Assembly (NCBI GenBank): GCA_964644025.1
Contig: CAZXVW010000066.1
Coordinates: 1-19,129 of the forward strand
Origin: CAZXVW01 sp964644025
GTDB lineage: Bacteria > Acidobacteriota > Terriglobia > Bryobacterales > Bryobacteraceae
Length of the DNA: 19,129 nucleotides
Reading direction: 5' to 3'
The notes beneath the pieces are model-generated. The model did no database searches. It had not been told where the DNA came from and saw only the letters and a program-made list of their open reading frames with translations. This document shows, piece by piece, positions 7,057 through 14,160 of this stretch. How positions within the stretch are numbered: position 1 is the stretch's first letter; each line of letters opens with the position of its first letter. A program made the position numbers and the translations under genes.

Positions 7057-9420
7057 CTACTCCTCGACGCGCTGGAGTCCGATGTCAAACAGCCGGGCGC
7101 CGGTTCCCGGGTTTACACGCACCGCCACGGCCAGCATATTCTCGCCCTGGCGGAGCAGTCTGACCATCTCGGGACGCAGCAGGATCTCGCTGACGCGCAA
7201 CTCGGGCTTCCGCTGGCGGGTCTGGTTGTCGTGGATGAGCTTGCCGTTCAGATAGACGCGCGCGTTGCCGACCTCCCGGTTGCTTTCCCCGTAGAAGTAA
7301 ATGACCAGAGAGGCCTTCTCCGGAAGCCGGTCAACGTGGAACCGTTTGCGCAGGAACAGCCGCTCTCCCTCCCAGGTGGTTCCGGCTGCCTGCCCGGCGA
7401 GCTTGCCGAACGGGCCCGGCCCCGCCTTCCACCCGGAATCGTCATACTCCGGCGCCATCCAGCCGGGAGCCGGCTCTTCCAGCGCGTACCGCCAGGTTTG
7501 TGGTTTGGTGAGAGAAACCGGCAAAAGCGGCGAGAGCCGTGGCACAGGGCCGTACAGCCTCTGGTGTGCGCGGTGGAGAGCATCGGGATCAGCCTTGCTG
7601 ACCTCGCGGTCCATTGACAGATAGCCGTTCTGCTCGATCTTCATATCCGTCATCTGCGTGTAGACCGCTCCGCTGAGCCCGTGAGCGCGCAGCAGATTCA
7701 AGTCGTCCACCAGGGCGCCGTAGTGTTCACCGAAGGAGGCGCCGTGCGAGTACGTGGGCCGCTTGTAGTCCCTGGTCCAGATGAAATCCATCAACAGGCC
7801 GGCTCGCATCCCGCCGCCGCTTCCGCGGATCTCGCCGGACACCGGTTGTTTCGGAGTCTCACCGTACCAGTTGTGGCCGGCCACGACGCTGTTGAATCCC
7901 CCGCACTCGCCCAGCACGACGGCCCGCAGGGGATTGGACCGCGGAACCGGAACCGACGGATGCAGCGTGTAGTCATGGACATCGCGGACGTCGCCCAGCC
8001 CCGGCACGTCGTTCCAGCCGCTGGCGGGGGAAACCAGCCGCGTCGGGTCGTAGGCCTTGACCCACCGGGTGATCCGCCCGGTGTCGTGCTGGCCCCAGGA
8101 TTCGTTGAATACGATCCACATCACAATCGACGGGTGGGTCTGGAGCGCGTCCATCATGCGGCGCTGTTCCCGGAGCCATTGTTCGGACTGCTCCCGGGGC
8201 GGGTTCTTCTCCGGCTTGATCGCCGAGACGAAATCCTGCCACACCAGCAAACCCGCCTGGTCGCAATGATAGTACCAGCGGCGCGGGTTCCGCTTGATGT
8301 GCAATCGCACCATGTTGCAGCCGATCCGCTTCAGGTAGTCGACTTCGAACCGCATCGCCTCATCGCTCGGCGGTGTCAGCGCTCCTCCCGGCCAGTAGTT
8401 CTGGTCGAGCGGCCCCATCTGGAAAATCGGCTTCCCGTTCAGAAGAATCCGCTTCCCTCCGCCGGCGCCACCGAGAGAAATCTCCCGCATGCCGAAATAG
8501 CTCTCGACGACATCAATCGTTTCTCCTTCGCGGACGAGCGCAGCTTTCAGACCATACAGGAAAGGCTCATCGGGACTCCAGAGCTTGGGGGCGGGCACCG
8601 GCAAGGCGATCTTCGCGCCCGGCGCCCCGGTTGCCTCACCCACCACGCGATCGCCATCAAGGGCCTGGAGTTTGACGCGGCAACTCTTCGTTGTCCCGCG
8701 TAGCCGGACCGTCACCAGCAGCCTGCCAGCCTGAATGTCGGGCACGAACGCGAGCCGCTCAATCGATGTCTCCGGGACGGATTCGAGCCAGACCGTCTGC
8801 CAGATCCCGCTCGTACGCTCGTAGGTGTTCGCGGTGTTAAACTGCTTGCCGAGTGATTTGAAGTAACTGGTCTGCGGATCCCAGACGCGAACCAGCAATT
8901 CCTGTTCACTGCCAGGCTGCAGGGCCTCGGTAATGTCGAAGGTAAACGGGTCATACCCGCCGCGGTGCTCACCCACCTTCCGCCCGTTCACCCAGGCGGT
9001 GGTTTCCCAGTCGGCGGCCTCGAAGTGCAGCAGCGTGCGCCGGCCCTTGCCGGCATCGGCGACCGCGAACGACCGGCGGTACCAGATGACCTCATCCGGC
9101 TTCATCTGGCGGCCGACGCCGGACAGCGGCGCCTCGATCGGGAACGGCACCAGGATCCGGCCCTCGAACGATTCTGGCCGCGGAGCCTTCGTGCCGGCCA
9201 CTGCGTAATCCCAAAGGCCGTTCAGGTTCTGCCACCCGGGCCGGATCATCTGGGGCCGTGGGTACTCCTGCCAGACGTTCTCCGGGGTAACCTGTCTGGC
9301 CCACCGGGTCAAAATCGGCGATTCGGCGGGCCTCCAGCCCTCGGCTCCGGACAGGAAAACCATACCGGCGGTGGTCAGAGCCGTGGCGGCGATCAGCGCG
9401 CTCTTGCAATGGATTCTCAT
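7057..9420 (-). CDS. Exported GH2-family glycosidase (beta-galactosidase/beta-glucuronidase-like)
   Basis: A 787-residue protein with a Sec-type leader (hydrophobic residues 8-26). The GH2 order is visible: a jelly-roll sugar-binding domain at about 55-215 (WYRRSF, WVNG, HRGGYDPFTFD), an Ig-like domain at about 220-310, and a TIM barrel from about 325. NES at 439-441 gives the acid/base Glu (E440), and LGECGG at 503-508 the likely nucleophile (E505). After the barrel, about 640-787 looks like an extra jelly-roll domain (YDDSGW, ARVYLNGK). AGGA lies five bases before the ATG. The family contains beta-galactosidases, beta-glucuronidases, beta-mannosidases and others; the sequence alone does not decide. 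It stands alone on its transcript apart from the Fe-S gene 170 nt downstream. Confidence 0.88.
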   Translation of the reverse strand: MRIHCKSALIAATALTTAGMVFLSGAEGWRPAESPILTRWARQVTPENVWQEYPRPQMIRPGWQNLNGLWDYAVAGTKAPRPESFEGRILVPFPIEAPLSGVGRQMKPDEVIWYRRSFAVADAGKGRRTLLHFEAADWETTAWVNGRKVGEHRGGYDPFTFDITEALQPGSEQELLVRVWDPQTSYFKSLGKQFNTANTYERTSGIWQTVWLESVPETSIERLAFVPDIQAGRLLVTVRLRGTTKSCRVKLQALDGDRVVGEATGAPGAKIALPVPAPKLWSPDEPFLYGLKAALVREGETIDVVESYFGMREISLGGAGGGKRILLNGKPIFQMGPLDQNYWPGGALTPPSDEAMRFEVDYLKRIGCNMVRLHIKRNPRRWYYHCDQAGLLVWQDFVSAIKPEKNPPREQSEQWLREQRRMMDALQTHPSIVMWIVFNESWGQHDTGRITRWVKAYDPTRLVSPASGWNDVPGLGDVRDVHDYTLHPSVPVPRSNPLRAVVLGECGGFNSVVAGHNWYGETPKQPVSGEIRGSGGGMRAGLLMDFIWTRDYKRPTYSHGASFGEHYGALVDDLNLLRAHGLSGAVYTQMTDMKIEQNGYLSMDREVSKADPDALHRAHQRLYGPVPRLSPLLPVSLTKPQTWRYALEEPAPGWMAPEYDDSGWKAGPGPFGKLAGQAAGTTWEGERLFLRKRFHVDRLPEKASLVIYFYGESNREVGNARVYLNGKLIHDNQTRQRKPELRVSEILLRPEMVRLLRQGENMLAVAVRVNPGTGARLFDIGLQRVEE

Positions 9421-9493
9421 GATGTTCCTGTTACTGGGGTAGAATTATCTCACAGTCGCCGGTACCGGTTGGCGCGCGGGCGGAGGCGGCCTT

Positions 9494-9524
9494 CCACTGA
9501 TACTTCGGCAGCGGTTTTCAGTGG
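9494..9524. repeat. Inverted repeat 1 upstream of rpsT
   Basis: CCACTGA (9494-9500) pairs with TCAGTGG (9518-9524) around a 17-base loop. TTC and GAA outside can extend the stem past a one-base bulge. Confidence 0.55.
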
Positions 9525-9549
9525 GAATCTCTTCCGGCGTCTGGGCACC

Positions 9550-9568
9550 CGCCGGCAGCTTGCCGGCG
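9550..9568. repeat. Inverted repeat 2 upstream of rpsT
   Basis: CGCCGGCA (9550-9557) pairs perfectly with TGCCGGCG (9561-9568) around a three-base loop, giving a very GC-rich hairpin. There is no following T-tract in either direction. Confidence 0.6.
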
Positions 9569-9592
9569 AGTTCTTGCTGGGAACAGGCACGC

Positions 9593-9620
9593 ATTTCCCG
9601 CAGATCAGGCCTCGGGAAAT
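9593..9620. repeat. Inverted repeat 3 upstream of rpsT
   Basis: ATTTCCCG (9593-9600) pairs perfectly with CGGGAAAT (9613-9620) around a 12-base loop. It ends nine bases before the rpsT -35 box, so it could be a regulatory site or part of a transcribed structure. Confidence 0.55.
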
Positions 9621-9628
9621 TCCGCGAG

Positions 9629-9658
9629 TTGACCGCCCGGAGCACGGCACGCTATCCT
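9629..9658 (+). promoter_or_regulatory. Promoter of rpsT
   Basis: TTGACC (9629-9634) and TATCCT (9653-9658) are separated by 18 bp, a good sigma-70-type pair. Transcription would start near 9665, about 34 bases before the rpsT ATG. Confidence 0.6.
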
Positions 9659-9698
9659 AAGCGAAGAAGCACTGTTACCAGGATCGGATTTCCTCCCC

Positions 9699-9968
9699 AT
9701 GGCAGAACATTATTCCGCCCTGAAGCGGGCCAGGCAGATTGAAAGAAGGACAAGGGTTAACAGGATCCGCAAGACCCGTCTCCGGCATCAGATCCGGGCG
9801 ATGCGGCGCCGGTTGGACGCCAACGACCTGGACGGCGCCGCCGAGCTTCTGCCGAAGACGTTTTCCATCATCGACCGGGCTGCCAAGTGGGGCATCATCA
9901 AGGCGAATACGGCCGCCCGTTACAAGAGCCGCCTGCACGCCCGTCTTAAGTCTCTCCTGGTGGCCTGA
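9699..9968 (+). CDS. rpsT: 30S ribosomal protein S20
   Basis: An 89-residue, strongly basic protein of the usual S20 length. The N-terminus AEHYSALKRARQ, the NRIRKTRLR stretch and the C-terminal KGIIK-like WGIIKANTAARYKSRL segment match bacterial S20, which binds the 5' domain of 16S rRNA during 30S assembly. It has its own promoter at 9629-9658. The Shine-Dalgarno match is weak (AGGA 15 bases upstream), as is often the case for S20, whose translation is autoregulated in E. coli. The gene ends three bases from the end of the convergent holA; this pairing of rpsT and holA ends leaves no room for a conventional terminator between them. Confidence 0.95.
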   Translation: MAEHYSALKRARQIERRTRVNRIRKTRLRHQIRAMRRRLDANDLDGAAELLPKTFSIIDRAAKWGIIKANTAARYKSRLHARLKSLLVA

Positions 9969-9971
9969 GCG

Positions 9972-11027
9972 TCACTTCTTCCCCACTCCGAGAACGAGTT
10001 CTTCCATGACGGTGCGGTCGTCGGGCCGTGCTTCGCGGAGCGCCTTGTCGGCCCGGTAGACTTTGCCGATGGCCGCCTGGAGTTCGGCGGCAGAGAAAGC
10101 CGCCGCGGTCTGGTGGATTTCCTGAGCTTTTCGGAACCAGATTCGAATCCCTGATTTTGCGAACTCAGCCTGGATCTGGCCCGGTGTTCGCAGGCCCATC
10201 TCCTTGGCCACCAGCGCGTGCCGGAACTGAGCGCCCAGGAAGGAAAGCGCCAGGGGAAGGTACTCGCCGTGCTGGACCAGCGTATCGAGCGTCTCGAGCG
10301 CCCGGCGCCGGTCTCCGCGGCCCAGTGCGGCCACCAGTTCGAAAACCGTGGCCGCCCGCGCGCTGGGCACCAGCCGCGCGATCTCGGCGGCAGTGATCTC
10401 ACCGCCCGCTCCCGCGAACAGGCGCAGTTTCTCGATCTCCTGAGCGATGCGCAGGCCCTCGTAGCCGACCGCCTCGGCCAGCAGACCCAGCTCAGCCGGA
10501 CCGACTTTCAGTTTCGCCTCCCGGGCCAATTGCCGGGCCAACCGCTGGGCTTCGACGGGCGTGTAGGGCGGAAAGGCGACCACGTGGCGCGGCGGAATGG
10601 GCGAGTAGAACTTCGCGACGCGCTCCAGCTTCTTCTTCCCCTCCCCCTGATACTCGTAGCGGCTGGCCTCGAACACGAGCACGACTCCGGGCGCCGGGTC
10701 CCGCAGGTAGTCCGCCAGCGCGCTGAGGCCCGGGGAGTCGCTGGCCGAGCCACGCCCCCGGGGCAATGCCGCCTCGGCCGAGCAAGCCCAAATCAACCGC
10801 CTCGGCGCAAACAGCGACAGGGAGCGGGCATCATCAACGATCTCGGCCAGGGGTATCTCCTCCAGATCGTGGCGCACCAGTCCGCTTTCCCGTTCCCCTT
10901 CCGGCAAGGCCCGCTGAACCAGCTCCCGCCGGCACACCGCGCGGCGGTATCCCTCGGCGCCGAGGAACAGGTAGGCGGGCGCCGGCCCGTTTTCGGCCAG
11001 GTCGCGCAGAAATTCGTCAGGTCCCAT
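9972..11027 (-). CDS. holA: DNA polymerase III subunit delta
   Basis: A 351-residue protein, the normal size for HolA. The N-terminal PAYLFLGAEGYRRAVCRREL region (about 16-35) and the following RRLIWACSAEAALPRG segment resemble the AAA+-like domain I. The middle (about 145-210) has the RLARQLAREAKLKVG helix and AVGYEGLRIAQEIEKL, the most conserved delta motif. The C-terminal helical collar covers about 230-345 (FELVAALGRGDRRRALETL). Delta is the wrench of the clamp loader that opens the beta sliding clamp during replication. The ATG starts five bases after the lptE stop, making it the last gene of the cmk-to-holA operon. A GGAG 14 bases upstream is a poor ribosome site, so coupling to lptE translation is likely. 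Confidence 0.9.
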   Translation of the reverse strand: MGPDEFLRDLAENGPAPAYLFLGAEGYRRAVCRRELVQRALPEGERESGLVRHDLEEIPLAEIVDDARSLSLFAPRRLIWACSAEAALPRGRGSASDSPGLSALADYLRDPAPGVVLVFEASRYEYQGEGKKKLERVAKFYSPIPPRHVVAFPPYTPVEAQRLARQLAREAKLKVGPAELGLLAEAVGYEGLRIAQEIEKLRLFAGAGGEITAAEIARLVPSARAATVFELVAALGRGDRRRALETLDTLVQHGEYLPLALSFLGAQFRHALVAKEMGLRTPGQIQAEFAKSGIRIWFRKAQEIHQTAAAFSAAELQAAIGKVYRADKALREARPDDRTVMEELVLGVGKK

Positions 11028-11032
11028 TCCGC

Positions 11033-11548
11033 CTAGAAGTTCTCCAATATGGCGCTGACCACCGTCCGGGCAACGTCCCGGCTCAAGCGGTCCAGCGCGG
11101 TATCGCTTTCCTCGAAATACGCCACCTGGTCCGAGCTGATTTCGTAGCGGTTCTGAACGTTCATCCCGGAATTCTGATACAGCATCTTGCCGGTCCGCCG
11201 GTCTATCAGCCGGAGATCCAGCACCACGATCAACTGGATTCCGGCGGCCCGGCCGGTGGCCGGGTCGAAAATCGTCGGGTAGGAAAGATAGTTGACCACG
11301 CCACCGTGGAGGACCGCATCCGCCTTCTCCGGGTCCGCCACGATGCGATACCGGGTCCGGCTGATAAACTCCCGCGTGATCGCCGCCGGCAGACTCTGCG
11401 TCAGCCGGTAACGCGTGGTGTTGTTATCAAAGGCCGGGATGGCAATGGTCTTGATGCGCTCCGGCAACAGGTCGGCATGCCCGGCGACATGATAACCGCA
11501 GCCGGCCGCCATCACGGCGGCGAGGCAGGCGGCGCCGAACGCCTTCAT
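11033..11548 (-). CDS. lptE: LPS-assembly lipoprotein LptE-like
   Basis: A 171-residue lipoprotein. Residues 1-17 form a signal peptide ending in AAGC, a relaxed lipobox with Cys17 as the lipidation site. GYHVAGHADLLP and the IAIPAFDNNTTRYRLTQ region, followed by RYRIV, match the LptE family, which plugs the LptD barrel and helps insert LPS into the outer membrane. The frame is open upstream to 11674, but the ATG at 11546-11548 is preferred because it begins the signal peptide and overlaps the upstream stop in an ATGA junction. Presence of lptE implies a didermic, LPS-producing cell. The family is weakly conserved in sequence, so the call rests on the GCGY start, the conserved early block, and length. 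Confidence 0.85.
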   Translation of the reverse strand: MKAFGAACLAAVMAAGCGYHVAGHADLLPERIKTIAIPAFDNNTTRYRLTQSLPAAITREFISRTRYRIVADPEKADAVLHGGVVNYLSYPTIFDPATGRAAGIQLIVVLDLRLIDRRTGKMLYQNSGMNVQNRYEISSDQVAYFEESDTALDRLSRDVARTVVSAILENF

Positions 11549-12561
11549 GCGCTGCCCTCGCTGGGAATCAGGAGACGGGTGAGGCAAACGGCATTCTCGG
11601 CCGTGATGCGGTGGTTGTCGGCGGTGATCCAGAACCACGCCGCGCCGGGGCTGTTCCGATCCGTCTCGACGCAACCCACCGTGAGGCCGGCCTGGCCCGC
11701 CACTCCGACGTTGGTCGGCGGCTCTTCCCCGGCGCTGCGGACCTCGATCTGTTCACTGGCCAGCGCCCGAATGAGCGCCGGCGCCTCGGCCGCCCTTTCC
11801 ATCTCCGCCCACACCGAGATGCTGTAGCCGTGGAAGACCGGGGCCTGCACCAGCCGGACCGACGGCACCGGGATCCCGCCCGAGCGGGACAGCAGTTCCG
11901 CCAGATGGTTCCGCAGCCTTGCCTCGATCTGCTGCAGGCTGACGCGCGCCTCGCCACCGTAACGCGGCAGCAAGTTGAAACTGAGCTGCGCGTCAAACAC
12001 CTCCCGCGGCAGCGACTTGAACGACAGCAGCCGGATCGTCTGCTGCTGCAGTTCTTCGATGCCGTCCCGGCCGCGCTCGCTGGCCGGAGCAAACACGTGA
12101 GCGACCGATCTCCGCACTCCGAATTCCGCATGCAGCCGCCGGAGGAACATGGCCAGCACGATGGCCGCCGGATGAGCGATCACCAGCACCGGGGGGACTT
12201 GCTCCCGGTGCCCCAGAGGCTCGGCCAGCGGGGCGCGGAGGTGCGTTTCGCAAGCTCCTTCCAATCCGTAGCTCAGGTCAATCAGAACCGGCGGAGCCGC
12301 CGCCCGCTGGACAAGATCGAGGCTCTGCCGGCTGCTCGCGACCGAGCCGGCCAGGATCACCACCCGGGCCGCCAGCAGGGCGTCCACCTCCAACCCGCTG
12401 ATTACGACCGGCTCGCCGCCCCGCTCGGTGAGGATGGCCGTCTCGGTCTGGTCGGAGATCAGCTTCACGTCCACCTCCGGGGCCTGTTCACTCAACAGCT
12501 CGCGGACTTCCCGGGCCAGGAGCGTATCACCACCGACAATGGCCACCATCAACTGCTTCAT
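11545..12561 (-). CDS. Aspartate-semialdehyde dehydrogenase-fold protein of Usg-1 type, probably catalytically inactive
   Basis: A 338-residue protein with the fold of the Asd/ArgC family. LSFNLLP (193-199), QAPVFHGYSISVW (239-251) and PTNVG with TVGCV and FWITADN near the end follow the order of E. coli Usg-1 and Asd as I recall them. The catalytic Cys of Asd (in NPxC) is replaced: here the segment is IAHPAAIVL at 128-136. The catalytic His in the GHS motif is Tyr246. The N-terminal GxxGxxG loop is also degraded to GGDTLLA (10-16). NADP-dependent Asd activity is therefore unlikely, despite lysC three genes upstream. AAGGG lies six bases before the ATG, and the gene is three bases from the pssA stop. 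A structural or regulatory role is possible; the true function is unknown. Confidence 0.8.
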   Translation of the reverse strand: MKQLMVAIVGGDTLLAREVRELLSEQAPEVDVKLISDQTETAILTERGGEPVVISGLEVDALLAARVVILAGSVASSRQSLDLVQRAAAPPVLIDLSYGLEGACETHLRAPLAEPLGHREQVPPVLVIAHPAAIVLAMFLRRLHAEFGVRRSVAHVFAPASERGRDGIEELQQQTIRLLSFKSLPREVFDAQLSFNLLPRYGGEARVSLQQIEARLRNHLAELLSRSGGIPVPSVRLVQAPVFHGYSISVWAEMERAAEAPALIRALASEQIEVRSAGEEPPTNVGVAGQAGLTVGCVETDRNSPGAAWFWITADNHRITAENAVCLTRLLIPSEGSA

Positions 12562-12564
12562 CCC

Positions 12565-13473
12565 TCACCCTTCGGCCGGTGTGCCGGCTTCCTTGCCGAC
12601 CTGTTCCCGATGAGGGCGGAATCGCCGGCGCAACGCCCCGCCGATCCGCACCACCAAGCCGCTGCCCACGTAAGTGACCGCCATCGCCAGCAGCACCGGC
12701 CGGGTGTAATTCCAGACCAGGTAGATCAGGCTCCCGAGCACCACCACGCTCCGCGGCGACCGGGGGCGTAACAGGTTCAGGTCCTTAAAGCTCCGGTACC
12801 GCCACGTGCTCACCATCAGGAAGGAGAGCAACGCGAGCAGGGCGAGGAAGGCGGCCGAAAACACCCACCAACCGAGCGGCCGGGAGCCTGTGGCATAAAC
12901 AGTGGCGGCAATGGCGGCCGCCGCCGCCGGAATCGGCAGCCCCACGAAGTACTTCCGGTCCGGCGGCCCGGGGTTCTTCGGGGCGGGGTCCGTCTGAATG
13001 TTGAAGCGCGCCAGCCGGGCCGCGCCGCATAACAGGAAAACAAACGCCAGAAAATATCCCGCCTGCCGGAGTTGCTCTTGGAACGGGCCGGCCAGCTCCC
13101 CATCCACGAAAGCAACTCCCCAGGTGAAGGCCAGCACGGCCGGCGCCACGCCGAAAGTGATGGCATCGGCGAGGGAATCCAGTTCCCGGCCAAAAGCGCT
13201 CACCGTGTTCGTCAGCCGCGCGATGCGGCCGTCCAGCCCGTCAAAAAACACCGCGATCCCGATAGCCAGCGCTGCGATGTCGAAGTAAGGATTCGGTCCC
13301 AGCTCACCGGACTTGGCCAGCATCGCGCCCTCGAACGATTTCAGAATCGAGAGGTAGCCCAGGAAAAGATTCCCGGCGGTGAACAGCGTCGGCAGCACAT
13401 AGGCCGCCCGCGGCGGCCGCCGCGGCGACGGCCGGAAATCAGCAAGACGTCCGGTCACGTTCAGTCGGACCAT
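12565..13473 (-). CDS. pssA: CDP-diacylglycerol-serine O-phosphatidyltransferase
   Basis: A 302-residue integral membrane protein with several hydrophobic segments (about 26-44, 64-78, 136-152, 180-226, 243-275). The CDP-alcohol phosphotransferase signature is complete: D78, D81, G82, A85, R86, G95, D99 and D103 in the D-x2-DG-x2-AR-x8-G-x3-D-x3-D arrangement. It should condense CDP-diacylglycerol with serine to phosphatidylserine. The next enzyme, Psd, is encoded immediately upstream, and the two genes share one base (TAATG), so they form a two-step phosphatidylethanolamine pathway. The family also contains phosphatidylglycerophosphate synthases; pairing with psd favours PssA. The C-terminal ~30 residues are basic and probably cytoplasmic. 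Confidence 0.9.
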   Translation of the reverse strand: MVRLNVTGRLADFRPSPRRPPRAAYVLPTLFTAGNLFLGYLSILKSFEGAMLAKSGELGPNPYFDIAALAIGIAVFFDGLDGRIARLTNTVSAFGRELDSLADAITFGVAPAVLAFTWGVAFVDGELAGPFQEQLRQAGYFLAFVFLLCGAARLARFNIQTDPAPKNPGPPDRKYFVGLPIPAAAAAIAATVYATGSRPLGWWVFSAAFLALLALLSFLMVSTWRYRSFKDLNLLRPRSPRSVVVLGSLIYLVWNYTRPVLLAMAVTYVGSGLVVRIGGALRRRFRPHREQVGKEAGTPAEG

Positions 13474-14144
13474 TAACTCTGCCCGCTCCTGAGGCGGGCC
13501 ACCACGCTGGAACCAGCTTTAAGGTGCTGTCCCATCCGCACCATAATCTCCCACTCCGGCCCCAGAATGACGTCCGTACGGGAGCCGAATTTGATCATGC
13601 CCACGCGTTCGCCCTTTTCCACCGTGTCCCCCTCCTTCTTGTTAAAGACGATCCGGCGGGCGACGATACCGGCGATCTGCTTGAAAACCACGCGATGCCC
13701 GTCACCCTCTACGGTCACCACGTTCTGCTCATTGTGAGCGGAAGCCGCTTCCCGGCTCGCGATCAGAAACTTGCCTCGCTTGTACTGAACATCGGTAATG
13801 CGCCCGGCGATGGGTGAGCGGTTAATGTGGACGTCAAGAATGCTGAGAAAAATGCTGATCCGGGTGCGCCCGCCGGCCTCGGGCCGGATGGCGACCACCT
13901 TGCCGTCGGCCGGCGCCACGGCCACCGGGCCGTCGGCTATGTGCCGATCCGGGTCCCGGAAAAAATAGAGGCAAAACGCTGCCAGCACGTAAAAGGGAAT
14001 CGCGGCGGCCGGCCGGAACAAAAAAGATACGGCTACCGCCGCTGCCACCAGCGCCAGCGCGTAATAGATTCCGGTGACGACCATGGTGTTGAAGAGTCCC
14101 GCCTTCCATTTTCGCAGAGCCCGGAGCCAGCGTACCAGTTCCAC
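13473..14144 (-). CDS. psd: Phosphatidylserine decarboxylase proenzyme (PSD-A type)
   Basis: A 223-residue protein with two hydrophobic segments (about 21-40 and 46-62). FFRDPDR at 61-67, APADGKVV, the DVHINRSPIAG block and HNEQN match the short PSD-A class. The proenzyme is expected to cleave itself at G187-S188 in KFGSR, leaving a pyruvoyl group on a 36-residue alpha chain that decarboxylates phosphatidylserine to phosphatidylethanolamine. The GTG at 14142-14144 gives a 16-base gap to lysC but has only a weak ribosome site; an internal ATG at 14082-14084 would begin nearer the membrane segment and is a real alternative. Gene order lysC-psd-pssA is tight, so coexpression is likely. Confidence 0.88.
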   Translation of the reverse strand: MELVRWLRALRKWKAGLFNTMVVTGIYYALALVAAAVAVSFLFRPAAAIPFYVLAAFCLYFFRDPDRHIADGPVAVAPADGKVVAIRPEAGGRTRISIFLSILDVHINRSPIAGRITDVQYKRGKFLIASREAASAHNEQNVVTVEGDGHRVVFKQIAGIVARRIVFNKKEGDTVEKGERVGMIKFGSRTDVILGPEWEIMVRMGQHLKAGSSVVARLRSGQS

Positions 14145-14160
14145 CGGCCGGTCCGTCGCG

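Larger units (their letters stand above)
9421..9698. other. Divergent intergenic region between the GH2 gene and rpsT, with three stem-loops
   Basis: This stretch of 278 bases carries a minus-strand -10-like GATAAT (9444-9449) near the GH2 start without a clear -35, the rpsT promoter at 9629-9658, and between them three inverted repeats (9494-9524, 9550-9568, 9593-9620). No protein-coding frame with recognisable features is seen. Confidence 0.6.
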
